Source of the DNA: TMED109 sp002171375
GTDB lineage: Bacteria > Pseudomonadota > Alphaproteobacteria > TMED109
NCBI GenBank assembly: GCA_965657505.1
Contig: CBFHON010000003.1
Span: 62,001 to 126,000, forward strand
Reading direction: 5' to 3'
DNA length: 64,000 nt
Positions 1-8,871 of the stretch are shown piece after piece. Numbering within the stretch: the stretch's first letter is position 1; each line of letters starts with the position of its first letter. The notes beneath the pieces were generated by a model. It was not told where the DNA came from and made no database searches. It was given only the letters and a program-made list of their open reading frames with translations. Both the position numbers and the translations under genes were made by a program.

Positions 1-1811
1 CCAATAATAATTGTAACTGCAATTATCATGAGTATTAAATACTTTAGTACCCATAATCTTTCGTTTAACCAAAAAGGTATATTTAATTCAGGAAATTTTA
101 CTAGTCTTCCAAATTTATAAACTATTTCTTGAAGAGCTCCAAAAGGACATAACCAGCCACAAAAAACTCCTCTACCAAGTAAAATTAAAGAAAAAAGAGT
201 ATAAATAAAAATTATGCATATTAGTGGCTCAAATAAAAATTGCGTATAACCTTTTCCTTGAACTATAGCTTGAGCATAGGATATTATATTGACTATACTG
301 AGCTGAGCTTGTGCTATCCAACCAAGCCAAGTTAGAGTAATTGTTAAAAAACCAAATCTAATATAATTATGAATATTTTTATTAGATGTAAGTTTTTTTT
401 GAAACACTAAAAATAAAGTTAATAGTATTAGAAGAATAAATAGAATTATAATTGAATAATCTTGTCTAGCCCATTCTGACTGCCACCCACTAAGTTTACT
501 TTCTCTTACTAGACCTAAAAAAGCCGTTTTGATGGGCCTTAAACCTGCATCTTCTAAAGCTACTGGATCTCCAGTAATTAATTGTTTTGGTAGTTCATAG
601 TTTAACGTAAAGCTACCATTAACAAATTTTTCATTTACCGAAAACTCGAGTGACCATTTTTCAAGAGGATCAAATCCCCATTCTTTAGGAACTCTTAATA
701 AACCAACTTGCGAAAGATTAGGCTTTTCTTTAATTCTTAACGCTGTAGCTTTTAAAGCTTCATTTTTGGTAAATTTCCATTTTTTATCTTTTTGAACTAA
801 ACTTATTCTTTTATAGTCGTTTTTTTTCCAAGAATATAAACCAGAACCTAGTACCACTAATAAATTATCTCCTGTAGCTAACTGAGATACATGATATGAG
901 TACCACTTCCCTCCGAATATATTTTTTCCTACTGAAGCTGGACTTGCTAAACCTGCATATATAGTAGAGAAATTTCTATCTGGGTTTCTTATATAATCTT
1001 CAGTCTCTGGGCTCAGTTCTTTACGAATTTCTTCATTAGTAAAAGATTTACCTACTACACCACCCCAATTAACTAATTCAGACCAATTATAGTCTAAAAA
1101 ACTATCAACATCTAAATAAAAAGGTCCCTCATTTGCACCTAAGCCTGTTTGCCTTAATATTTTTTTAGCTGCAGTAATAATACCATTTGTTGTTAGAGTA
1201 GCACTAATAGTTGCCCCAGTTACACCATCATAACCTCTACCTCCGCCTGTGCCAGAGTTTAAATTCACTCTTCTATTTATATTAGCCCCTTTAAATGTAT
1301 CATGCAGGGCAGTAAGTTTGGTTTGCGGAACACAAGTTGGACAAATCATAGGTTCATGAAGCTCGACTATGACTGAACCAGCTAATCTACCATCAGTTTT
1401 TAATCCAACAATAATATCAAAATGATCTCCTGAATATCCTTTGGCTTTAGTGGTTTCATAAGTAGAAAATAAGAAACCAATTTCTTTTTTAAAGCCTGTT
1501 TTTTTAAGAGAAGCTATCTTTGCATTAGTTTCTTCTTCCGTGGGTTCTCTTGCTTCTACTTGTAAAAACTCTATTCTCCATTTTGCTAAAACTGTTTCAT
1601 CTATTGTTACGTTATCATCTGTTCCATAGACTGGAATATAAGGAGGTGTTCCTGTTGGTGGACCCAATGATTCTGCACTTGGAAAAAGTTTAGCAACAAT
1701 ACCTGGGTTAATTCGACTTTGCAGGGGATCATTCATATCTGCTTTAGAAATAGAAATACTCATAGTTAGTAATAGTAGAAATAATAAAGTTTTAATTATA
1801 TTTTTTATCAA
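1..1811 (-). CDS. NosR-like FMN/iron-sulfur membrane protein (3' end cut by window)
   Basis: The C-terminal end lies beyond the left edge; about 603 codons are visible. The TTG start directly follows the stop of the upstream gene and gives a signal peptide ending near SKA-D; the first ATG (1763) would cut the signal in half, so TTG is preferred. The periplasmic part carries an FMN-binding domain with a flavinylation-type motif VTGATIS near residue 200, where the second Thr would hold covalent FMN. Membrane segments follow, then CGWLCPFG, the membrane-side cysteine motif of NosR/NapH proteins. NosR passes electrons across the membrane in N2O reduction, but no nosZ or other nos gene is visible. 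Position behind a SoxC-like gene suggests a role in electron transfer with sulfite oxidation (inference). Family assignment is firm; the biological partner is not. Confidence 0.85.
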   Translation of the reverse strand, partial: MIKNIIKTLLFLLLLTMSISISKADMNDPLQSRINPGIVAKLFPSAESLGPPTGTPPYIPVYGTDDNVTIDETVLAKWRIEFLQVEAREPTEEETNAKIASLKKTGFKKEIGFLFSTYETTKAKGYSGDHFDIIVGLKTDGRLAGSVIVELHEPMICPTCVPQTKLTALHDTFKGANINRRVNLNSGTGGGRGYDGVTGATISATLTTNGIITAAKKILRQTGLGANEGPFYLDVDSFLDYNWSELVNWGGVVGKSFTNEEIRKELSPETEDYIRNPDRNFSTIYAGLASPASVGKNIFGGKWYSYHVSQLATGDNLLVVLGSGLYSWKKNDYKRISLVQKDKKWKFTKNEALKATALRIKEKPNLSQVGLLRVPKEWGFDPLEKWSLEFSVNEKFVNGSFTLNYELPKQLITGDPVALEDAGLRPIKTAFLGLVRESKLSGWQSEWARQDYSIIILFILLILLTLFLVFQKKLTSNKNIHNYIRFGFLTITLTWLGWIAQAQLSIVNIISYAQAIVQGKGYTQFLFEPLICIIFIYTLFSLILLGRGVFCGWLCPFGALQEIVYKFGRLVKFPELNIPFWLNERLWVLKYLILMIIAVTIII

Positions 1812-3575
1812 TTAGCTTGTTCCTAAAGCTGGAGAATTATTATTTCTTTTTTTCCGAATAGAGCTTTTATTTTTGTTGGATAAATTTTTATCATTATAAA
1901 CTATTTGACAGGATAAACATAGTATACATTCTTTTTCATTTATAGAGCCATCACTTTTTATTGCTTTTGTAGGACACCTTGGGGCTAATGCTAGACTATC
2001 TTTAGATCCATTAGCTTTTATAGAAGTTAGCCAATTTATAACCTGGAACTGACTAGTCAAACTTAAAGCTGCTCCAGTAGGACATAGATAACGACAAAAA
2101 CCTCTTTCTATAAAGAAAACAAAACTTAATAAAACAAGAGACCATAAAATGAGAATTGTAGAAGTGTTAAACTTATTTTCAATAATTGTTTTAAATGGTT
2201 CAAACTCCAATAATAAATTATTACCTGATGCATATATAGCGCTTATAACAATTGCTGAAAGTATAATATATTTTGTATAAATTAATTTATTATGTAAATT
2301 ATTTGGTACTTCAAAAGTTATAAACTTAAAAAGACTCTTAAGTTTATAAATCATATCTTGAATAGTTCCGAAAGGACATATCCAACCACAAAATATTCCT
2401 CGTCCCCAAATAAGAGTTGTTATAATGACAAATGAGGTGAGTATTACAAAGATAGGTTCAAAGAGAATATTCTCCCAATCACCATTATTTAATCTTAAAT
2501 TATTATAACTATTATATACTTTTTGTGTTCCAAGTGGAATCCCATGAAATATTCCAATCCAACTAAAAATAGTAGTTGTTAGAAGAATTTTTATAATATT
2601 TATGTGTTTTTTGTGTTGTGTAAGTTTTTTAGCAAATAATATTACTAGCAAAATTGCAGTTAATAAAAAGCATGTAAAAATAATAGAATATTTTTGTTTT
2701 ATCCAAGATCTCCACCAATCAGGTCCCCAGGAATCTATGAAACCAGCTTTATTAGGCATATTTATTTTTTGAAGAGTGTCTGCATTAATATTTTGATCTT
2801 TAGTTATTATATTATTAATAAATAGAACATAGGCCGTTACAGCGTAAGCCTCATCATTAGTTAATGATTGTGGTTCAAAATATGGCATTGCTCTTCTAAT
2901 ATAATCAAATAAAGTAGTAGAGTGTTGCCAAAAAGAACCAACTGACCTTATAGGCATTTCAGAGTTTAAGCTTCCTAAACCTCCAGATAAAGATTCGAAG
3001 GCAATAATTTTTATTGAATTTTGACCTCCTCTCAAACTTTCTACTTCTTGATCTAATTCTTCAGCTTTACCTTCAGTACCATGGCATGAAAGACATTTTG
3101 ATTGATATACTTTTTCTCCCATTTCAACTGTACCATTTCCGCTAGGTAAGTTAACGCTTGAAGGGCTAATTGAAATATCTTGATTAATAATTCTATTCTG
3201 AATATCGCTTTCACTTAAATAACTGTTGTGCCAATTAATAGGATTATTTTTATAGTTAAAATATTTAAAAAATATTGATTCTTTATTAGTACTGATATTA
3301 TTTGTAGTTTTTTGATCTTTTATATTTCTAATTGAATTTTTATTATTATTAGAATTAATTTTATTAATGATTTCTTCATTAATTTCTTGGTTTAAATTTA
3401 AAATATTAGATGATGAGTTAATTTTATCACTAGTACTATCAATTTTCGAAATTAAATTATCTTCAATACTTCTTCCTAGATTAAAGTTTATATCTTCATC
3501 AGCTATTAATGATGAAATTGAAATAATACTAAACATAAATATTAGAAATAAAAAATATAGCTTTGATTTAGACAT
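1812..3575 (-). CDS. Fusion: SoxD-like cytochrome c + NosR-like [4Fe-4S] membrane module
   Basis: 587 residues. N-terminal signal peptide (about 1-25), then an Asn/Ser-rich linker to about 140 with no recognisable domain. A cytochrome c domain follows with CLSCH heme attachment (C161, C164, H165) and a SoxD-like stretch containing SFWQHSTTLFDYIRRAMPYF, whose Met is the likely axial ligand. From about residue 290 it turns into the C-terminal half of NosR: several membrane helices, CGWICPFG, CRYLCPTG and a ferredoxin-like tail. The tail keeps one C-x2-C-x2-C (CILCLSC) and one lone RCP, so only one of the usual two soluble [4Fe-4S] clusters looks possible. It is in effect a NosR in which the FMN domain is replaced by heme c. 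It starts 21 bases after soxC-like and has a GAGGAT ribosome binding site. Probable role: moving electrons from the molybdenum subunit to or across the membrane. Confidence 0.85.
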   Translation of the reverse strand: MSKSKLYFLFLIFMFSIISISSLIADEDINFNLGRSIEDNLISKIDSTSDKINSSSNILNLNQEINEEIINKINSNNNKNSIRNIKDQKTTNNISTNKESIFFKYFNYKNNPINWHNSYLSESDIQNRIINQDISISPSSVNLPSGNGTVEMGEKVYQSKCLSCHGTEGKAEELDQEVESLRGGQNSIKIIAFESLSGGLGSLNSEMPIRSVGSFWQHSTTLFDYIRRAMPYFEPQSLTNDEAYAVTAYVLFINNIITKDQNINADTLQKINMPNKAGFIDSWGPDWWRSWIKQKYSIIFTCFLLTAILLVILFAKKLTQHKKHINIIKILLTTTIFSWIGIFHGIPLGTQKVYNSYNNLRLNNGDWENILFEPIFVILTSFVIITTLIWGRGIFCGWICPFGTIQDMIYKLKSLFKFITFEVPNNLHNKLIYTKYIILSAIVISAIYASGNNLLLEFEPFKTIIENKFNTSTILILWSLVLLSFVFFIERGFCRYLCPTGAALSLTSQFQVINWLTSIKANGSKDSLALAPRCPTKAIKSDGSINEKECILCLSCQIVYNDKNLSNKNKSSIRKKRNNNSPALGTS

Positions 3576-3596
3576 TCAAAGTAATCCTCATCAATA

Positions 3597-4871
3597 TTAT
3601 TCTTCTGACCATTTCTCATTTTGAGCAAGGTCATCATATTCATTATATATTTGTCCATCTGGCATTATTCGCCAAATTTGTATTGAATTATTATGATATA
3701 AATGTCCAAGGCCATATTTAATTGACCAATCTTTTCTCTGCGGTTGAATATTATTTTTACTATCTGTTGCTCTACTTTCTATTGAACATTCTTCGCCATT
3801 CCAAATCCAATTATATCTAAACCTAACAGGCGATAGTTGCTGATTTTCTCCATCTATTTGGGCGGTATTCCAAGTTTTTCCTTTATCTGTAGAGACTTCT
3901 ACTTTTTTAATTTTTCCCAGCCCTGACCAAGCTAATCCTGTAATATGAACGGGACCTTTCTTCAATGGAACTGTTCCCGCAGTTGGTTTCGTTATTACTG
4001 ACTTTACTTCCATAGGAAAAGTGAATTGTAATGTTTTCCCATTGGCTAGTAAATCACTATATTTAGATGTTTCATCTTTAGTGTATGTAGGTTTTTTAGT
4101 TAACTTTATACGTCTTAACCACTTAATACTAATGTTCCCCTCCCAACCAGGAACCACTAATCTCATTGGGTAACCTTGTTCTGGCCTAATTCTCTCTCCA
4201 TTTTGATAAAGAGCAATAAGTGTATCGTCTAAGGCTTTCTCAAGCGGAATACTTCTACTCATAGCCCCTGCATCTGCACCTTCGGCTAAAAGCCACAAGG
4301 CTTCTTTTTTAATTCCTGCTTCTCTTAAAATATTTTTAAGAGGAATTCCTGTCCATTCTGAGGTAGACATTAGACCATGAATTGATCCACATGTTCTATC
4401 TATAGCAATAGGAAAAGCATTAGAATTATAAAAACTGTTGCCTCCACATTCTATAAAATATGTTTTCGTTTCCATAGGGTATTTGAGTAGATCTTCAATT
4501 TTGAAAACTAGGGGAGTCTCAACTAGGCCATGTATCAATAGTTCATGTTGCCTTACATCTATGTTAGGAACTCCGTTATGACTTCTTTCAAAATGTAATC
4601 CATTTGGAGTTATAATTCCTTCAAGTTTTTCAAGAGGTGTCATTGCTACGCCAGCTCCTGGCGCATACTCTTCATATGGCTGGAATATCTCACGTTTAGT
4701 ATTTTTTTCTTGAGAAGATGGAAAACCATATTCATTAAAAGATTCTCCTGCAGTTTTCATCCAAGCAGGTGAGCCTTCATTAATTGACTGAGCTATAGAG
4801 TTTGCAGGAATAACTGAAATTGCTGTCCCTGATAAAAGAGCTCTTCTAGTTAAGCCTTTTATTTTTTTCAT
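3597..4871 (-). CDS. soxC: SoxC-like molybdenum sulfite/sulfur dehydrogenase subunit
   Basis: 424 residues of the sulfite oxidase family. A twin-arginine signal (RRALLSG, residues 9-15) points to export of the folded cofactor-loaded protein to the periplasm. The motif FIECGGNS carries the molybdenum-ligating cysteine C142; blocks such as SEWTGIPL and RLVVPGWEGN match SoxC closely, and a C-terminal dimerisation domain follows from about residue 290. SoxCD normally removes electrons from SoxY-bound sulfane sulfur, while SorA-type relatives oxidise free sulfite. No soxXYZAB is visible here, so free sulfite oxidation is the more cautious guess. Next gene in the same direction encodes the heme c partner. 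Gene symbol reflects closest family, not proven function. Confidence 0.88.
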   Translation of the reverse strand: MKKIKGLTRRALLSGTAISVIPANSIAQSINEGSPAWMKTAGESFNEYGFPSSQEKNTKREIFQPYEEYAPGAGVAMTPLEKLEGIITPNGLHFERSHNGVPNIDVRQHELLIHGLVETPLVFKIEDLLKYPMETKTYFIECGGNSFYNSNAFPIAIDRTCGSIHGLMSTSEWTGIPLKNILREAGIKKEALWLLAEGADAGAMSRSIPLEKALDDTLIALYQNGERIRPEQGYPMRLVVPGWEGNISIKWLRRIKLTKKPTYTKDETSKYSDLLANGKTLQFTFPMEVKSVITKPTAGTVPLKKGPVHITGLAWSGLGKIKKVEVSTDKGKTWNTAQIDGENQQLSPVRFRYNWIWNGEECSIESRATDSKNNIQPQRKDWSIKYGLGHLYHNNSIQIWRIMPDGQIYNEYDDLAQNEKWSEE

Positions 4872-4886
4872 TAAATATTCCCTAGA

Positions 4887-5372
4887 CTATTCAGCAACAT
4901 TTAAAGCTTGTTTTTCTAAAGACCCATCAATTAAATATGAAAGGATATTAACCACTTGTTCTACTGAGCGGCATGATGCTGATGCCGCTTGGTTTATCTC
5001 TTTAAGAGCATGATTAAGATTATTATCATGAAGTGTAATAATAGATTTATCTAGAGCTTTTGCCATACCTGCATCGAAAGCTGCGTTCCATTGTCTATAT
5101 TGTTCTCCAAATTTAACTATCAAAATATCTGCATTCTTTATTAAAGTAGAATTTCTGATTGCATTTATTGAAGCACCTTTATGATCATGCCAAAATTTAT
5201 CGTCTTCTTTCCCTAAAATATTAACACCGCAATCGTCAGAATCTTCATGTATAGTGTTAGGGGAATTTATAATAACTGGAAGACCCTTTTGTTCGCACAG
5301 GATTCTAATTTCATCTCTCCAATTTGTATGTATTTCTCCTGATAAATAAAGATTCCATATTTTTTTAGCCAT
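4887..5372 (-). CDS. ytoQ: YtoQ family protein
   Basis: 161 residues from the ATG that follows a GGGAGAG site nine bases upstream; an ATG fourteen codons earlier has no such site. The opening KIWNLYLSGEIHTNWR and the later NADILIVKFGEQYRQWNAAFDAG match the YtoQ family, which has a nucleoside 2-deoxyribosyltransferase-like fold. True substrate is unknown in the family. It ends 15 bases before the soxC-like gene, so the two are probably co-transcribed, but no functional link to sulfur metabolism is known. Confidence 0.8.
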   Translation of the reverse strand: MAKKIWNLYLSGEIHTNWRDEIRILCEQKGLPVIINSPNTIHEDSDDCGVNILGKEDDKFWHDHKGASINAIRNSTLIKNADILIVKFGEQYRQWNAAFDAGMAKALDKSIITLHDNNLNHALKEINQAASASCRSVEQVVNILSYLIDGSLEKQALNVAE

Positions 5373-5457
5373 AATAAATTCTCTCCCAAAGAAATAAAAA
5401 ATATTAGCATACACATACTTATATTAAATACTAGCATGTATATTTGAATGTTTTAGT

Positions 5458-6258
5458 TTAATATGATCCTTTAAACTTAGCGTAAAGTTTTCTCATCCCA
5501 CCCAACCATCTTGGATAGTCAGCTGTTTTAAATTTAATGTATTCTCCAACTACAGGGTGAGGAAGAATTAGAAACCCTCCGTTACTTACCGTCTCTATTA
5601 CTGTTTTTGCTACATCGCTGGGGTTTAACATTCCATCTATTCCAGCAACACCTCCATTTTCCATATTAGCAGTCATAGCTGTATTTACTCCTTGAGGGCA
5701 AAGGCAAGAAATAGTAACTGCATTTCCGTCATTATCATTTTTTCCATAGACAATTGACAGCCATTCTGCAAAACCAACAGCAGCATGTTTAGTAAGAGAA
5801 TATGAGGCAGAATTAATTTCAGATAATAATCCAGCTGCCGAAGCTGTTGTTATAAAACGACAATCATTTCTTTTTCTCATAGAGGGAATAACTGCTCTTG
5901 CAGCCCAAACATGATGCATAACATTAACTCTATGAGAGATGTCCCAATCTTCATCTGAAGTATCTAATGTCCCACTTCTAGCAACGCCTGCATTCGCAAA
6001 AAATATATCTATTTCTCCTAAATTTTGTTTTGTATTATCTATAAAATTTAGAATATCTTTTTCTTTACCAGCATCAGATAAACATACGTTAAAGTTATAT
6101 TGATCTTTAGCTGAATTTAGATCAGTTTCATTTATATCTGATATAGAAACTTTTGCTCCTAATTGTTTCGCGGCAATAGCTATAGCTAATCCTATACCAT
6201 TACCTCCTCCAGTTATCGCTACAATTTTATCTTTCCAAGAAAATGAATTATCTGTCAT
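5458..6258 (-). CDS. Short-chain dehydrogenase/reductase
   Basis: 266 residues, a classical SDR. Rossmann motif TGGGNGIG sits near the N-terminus, the NAG motif (FFANAGVA) near residue 90, and the active-site Ser and YSLTK (Tyr/Lys pair) near residues 145-165. NAD(P)-dependent oxidation or reduction of an alcohol/ketone is expected; substrate cannot be told from sequence. Ribosome binding site GGGGAGAA precedes the ATG. It lies 85 bases upstream of the ytoQ/soxC-like unit in the same direction and could be its first gene. Confidence 0.85.
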   Translation of the reverse strand: MTDNSFSWKDKIVAITGGGNGIGLAIAIAAKQLGAKVSISDINETDLNSAKDQYNFNVCLSDAGKEKDILNFIDNTKQNLGEIDIFFANAGVARSGTLDTSDEDWDISHRVNVMHHVWAARAVIPSMRKRNDCRFITTASAAGLLSEINSASYSLTKHAAVGFAEWLSIVYGKNDNDGNAVTISCLCPQGVNTAMTANMENGGVAGIDGMLNPSDVAKTVIETVSNGGFLILPHPVVGEYIKFKTADYPRWLGGMRKLYAKFKGSY

Positions 6259-6296
6259 TTGTTTATTCTCCCCTTATTATAACATCATACATATAA

Positions 6297-6371
6297 TGGT
6301 GCCGCCTGCAAGATTCGAACTTGCGGCCCCGTCATTACCAATGACGTGCTCTACCCCTGAGCTAAGGCGGC
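6297..6371 (-). tRNA. tRNA-Thr (anticodon GGT)
   Basis: A full cloverleaf with acceptor GCCGCCT pairing AGGCGGC, T-arm GTTCGAATC and anticodon loop TTGGTAA between stems CGTCA and TGACG. The 3' CCA is encoded. A second Thr tRNA (TGT) lies further right in the window. Confidence 0.95.
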
Positions 6372-6482
6372 TAATTAGTTCTCAATATCATATTATATAA
6401 TATTATGGTAAATATTTTAATAAATTGACAAAAAGTATTATTAATTCATTGTCTATAAAATTTATTTTCTGGAGGGAGCATA

Positions 6483-8777
6483 TTGAAACGTTTATTTTTC
6501 GTTTTAATATTATTTGGTATATTTTATAGTAAAAACTTGTTGGCAGCAGATTGTTCAGTTGTATCTGGCTCAACTGAAACCATTTCCTCAAATTGTAGTG
6601 ACTTAGAAATAGAGGGAGATGGCTCTAATGTAACTGTTGATTCTGGCGTTACTATAGACAGTACAAATGTCGCTGTGAAGACTGCAAATGGTACAAATAC
6701 TTCGATTACTAACAATGGAACATTTGAAGCAAGCGAAACAGCTGGTTTAAGGAATTCTTCACCAGGTAATATTTCTAATTTAATTAATAATGGCTCCATT
6801 ACTGCAGGGACAAATCATGGTCTCAGAAATGGTGGATTCATTACCATATTAACTAATACGGGAACAATATCTGCCACTGAAGATAGGGGTATCACTAATC
6901 TTGTGGGGGATGAGAGGTCTATAGAAACACTTACTAACTCTGGAACAATATCTGCAGGAGATGACTTTGGTATATATAATGCAGGAAATATAACAACTTT
7001 AACAAATTCAGGAACAATATCTGCTGATGATGATTCCGGCTTATGGACAAGAGGTACAATTACAACTTTAACAAATAGTGGCACTATTTCGGCCGGCGGT
7101 GACGATGGTCTTAAACTTGTTCAAGGTGCTACTATAGTTAACTTAAATAATTCAGGAACAATATCTGCAGTAGATGATTATGGAATTCGAAATGATCAAA
7201 GTAACTCGACTGAAAATACTATTACTACATTAACTAATTCTGGCACCATTTCAGCAACTAGAAATGGTATATGGAATGATGGGAAAATAACTACACTAAC
7301 GAACAGTGGTACTATAAAAGCAACAACTGATGACTATGCTATAAAAAATATTAGAGGTACAATAACTACATTAAACAATTCAGGAACAATATCTGCGGGG
7401 GATGATTGGGCAATTTATAATGATGATTCAGCTACTATCACTACATTAATAAATACGGGTACTATTTCTGCATCAGGAAATAATATTAGTATTTATAATG
7501 ATACAGATAGTATTATAACCACACTAAACAACTCTCAAGGCGCTTCCGGCTCAGCTCTAACCTACGATGGCAAACTTCCTACTAACTATAATATTATCGT
7601 AAACAGCACCTCTGATTTTGGTAAAATAACGTTTAGTAGTGTTTCAGGAACAACCAATTTTGGAGTTGATTTAAGTTCCACTTTAGGAGTTAGCACAACT
7701 TATAGTTCCGCCGTAGTTGGTTTGGCTAGCAGTAATATAATTAACACCAGTGGAAGTCTTGTTTCAAATTCTTTTAGAAATAATTGGACGTTAGAAAATA
7801 GTTCTGGAACTACATGGGATTTAGTAGTGGAGGCCATAGATTTGGCTCCGGATACTATTGAATCGGTAAAGAAAAATACCAAAACTAATGTTATTAGCGG
7901 GATAAATAATTTATTATCTGTTACAGAAGTAAATTTTGCACATATGAATACGTATGATTGTGATTTATTTAATGAGAAGAATGCTTGTTTATCTTTAGGT
8001 GGTCGTCATACAAGAATATCTAATCCAACAACTTCAAATAATAGTTTTGTATTAGTAGGAGGATATAAAATTAACAAAAATTTAAGAGTAGCAGGATTCT
8101 ATCATAAAAATTTAATTCACAACACACCATCTACTTTTGAACTAAGAGACAAAACACCATTATATGGTGCACTTATTGTTTGGAACGAACATGCTGACAA
8201 ATCAGGTTATCAAATAAAATTTTCAAATGCTTATCAGTTAAAAAGTGCTATTTTAACTAGAGACGTAGTTGGCTCATCTGAAAAAGGTATAGGATATACA
8301 GAAATAGAAGCACAAAGTTATATAACTGAGCTTCAATATAATTATAAGGCATCAGAAAATAGTAATTTGATTCCTTATTTTGCAGCAAAACTTTCTTCTG
8401 TTCAACAAGAAGGGTTTACGGAAGTAGGGCTAAGTTCTCCGCTTACTTTTAATAGAATTAAAGATAGTTTAGGGACCATAGTAAGTGGTCTAAAATTTAG
8501 TATTAATATGGCTTCTGACCGTGTATTGAGAGGTAGCATAGGAGTAGAACATGATCTAATTCATAACGTAGATAAGATAGAGCCTACAGGAATTATAGGT
8601 CTAAGTACTGTAAGTTTAGAAAATGAATTTAATCCGACGAGACCAGTTTTATCATTGGCGCTTGATAGGTATTTGTCATCAAATGAAAAAATAACGGCCA
8701 CTTTTCAATACCAAGATTTACCTTATAAGTCCAAAGCAGAAGCTAATGCTTATTTTTATTATACTATCGGGTTATAA
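6483..8777 (+). CDS. Repeat-rich autotransporter (type V secretion) surface protein
   Basis: 764 residues. Start is TTG, 7 bases after GGAGGGAG. Signal peptide about 1-21 (ends LLAA-DC). Residues about 77-345 are at least eleven tandem, degenerate units of about 20-25 residues built on T-N-S-G-T-I-S-A, the kind that folds as a right-handed beta-helix passenger. A linker follows, then about 275 C-terminal residues starting near 490 with the alternating aromatic/glycine pattern of an autotransporter beta-barrel. Two Cys (CDLFNEKNAC) sit at the barrel entry. Likely exposed on the cell surface as an adhesin or coat; ligand unknown. The repeats are also alike at DNA level (GGAACAATATCTGC recurs at least five times), so copy number may vary between strains. 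Small reading frames on the opposite strand here are shadows of the repeats. Confidence 0.8.
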   Translation: MKRLFFVLILFGIFYSKNLLAADCSVVSGSTETISSNCSDLEIEGDGSNVTVDSGVTIDSTNVAVKTANGTNTSITNNGTFEASETAGLRNSSPGNISNLINNGSITAGTNHGLRNGGFITILTNTGTISATEDRGITNLVGDERSIETLTNSGTISAGDDFGIYNAGNITTLTNSGTISADDDSGLWTRGTITTLTNSGTISAGGDDGLKLVQGATIVNLNNSGTISAVDDYGIRNDQSNSTENTITTLTNSGTISATRNGIWNDGKITTLTNSGTIKATTDDYAIKNIRGTITTLNNSGTISAGDDWAIYNDDSATITTLINTGTISASGNNISIYNDTDSIITTLNNSQGASGSALTYDGKLPTNYNIIVNSTSDFGKITFSSVSGTTNFGVDLSSTLGVSTTYSSAVVGLASSNIINTSGSLVSNSFRNNWTLENSSGTTWDLVVEAIDLAPDTIESVKKNTKTNVISGINNLLSVTEVNFAHMNTYDCDLFNEKNACLSLGGRHTRISNPTTSNNSFVLVGGYKINKNLRVAGFYHKNLIHNTPSTFELRDKTPLYGALIVWNEHADKSGYQIKFSNAYQLKSAILTRDVVGSSEKGIGYTEIEAQSYITELQYNYKASENSNLIPYFAAKLSSVQQEGFTEVGLSSPLTFNRIKDSLGTIVSGLKFSINMASDRVLRGSIGVEHDLIHNVDKIEPTGIIGLSTVSLENEFNPTRPVLSLALDRYLSSNEKITATFQYQDLPYKSKAEANAYFYYTIGL
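6840..7500 (+). repeat. Degenerate in-frame coding repeats of the autotransporter passenger
   Basis: Tandem units of roughly 60-80 bp each encode an L-T-N-S-G-T-I-S-A core followed by a variable Asp/Gly-rich turn. The core GGAACAATATCTGC is identical in units near 6863, 6942, 7013, 7162 and 7383, while other units have diverged at synonymous sites (for example GGCACTATTTCGGC). Spacing follows the codon frame, which argues for protein repeats rather than a regulatory array. Confidence 0.8.
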
Positions 8778-8871
8778 TAGTAACGTAATTCTAAATTTAA
8801 AAATAAGTAACCTAATATTAAGAAATATATTAGTATAGTAATAAGTTTATTATTAAGTAGGAAAAATTTTA

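Noticed and set aside
1..1811. Denitrification (nosR in an N2O reductase cluster)
   Set aside because: No nosZ, nosD, nosF or nosY is visible; the neighbours are a SoxC-like gene and a cytochrome fusion. It remains possible that nos genes lie left of the window.
3367..3624. Plus-strand 85-codon frame across the 3575 start region
   Set aside because: It lies antisense to the signal peptide and linker of the cytochrome fusion gene and across its start, and encodes low-complexity hydrophobic sequence without a ribosome site.
6425..6430. TTGACA before the autotransporter as a -35 element
   Set aside because: The nearest TATAAA-like -10 is 23 bases away, too far for a normal sigma-70 promoter, and the surrounding AT bias makes chance matches common.
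6840..7500. Repeats resembling a CRISPR-like array
   Set aside because: Units are in frame, degenerate and unequal in spacing, with no unique spacers or cas genes. They are protein repeats.
6524..7882. Three minus-strand open frames under the autotransporter gene
   Set aside because: They mirror the repeat pattern of the plus-strand gene, have no ribosome binding sites or recognisable domains, and the plus-strand frame has a signal peptide and barrel.
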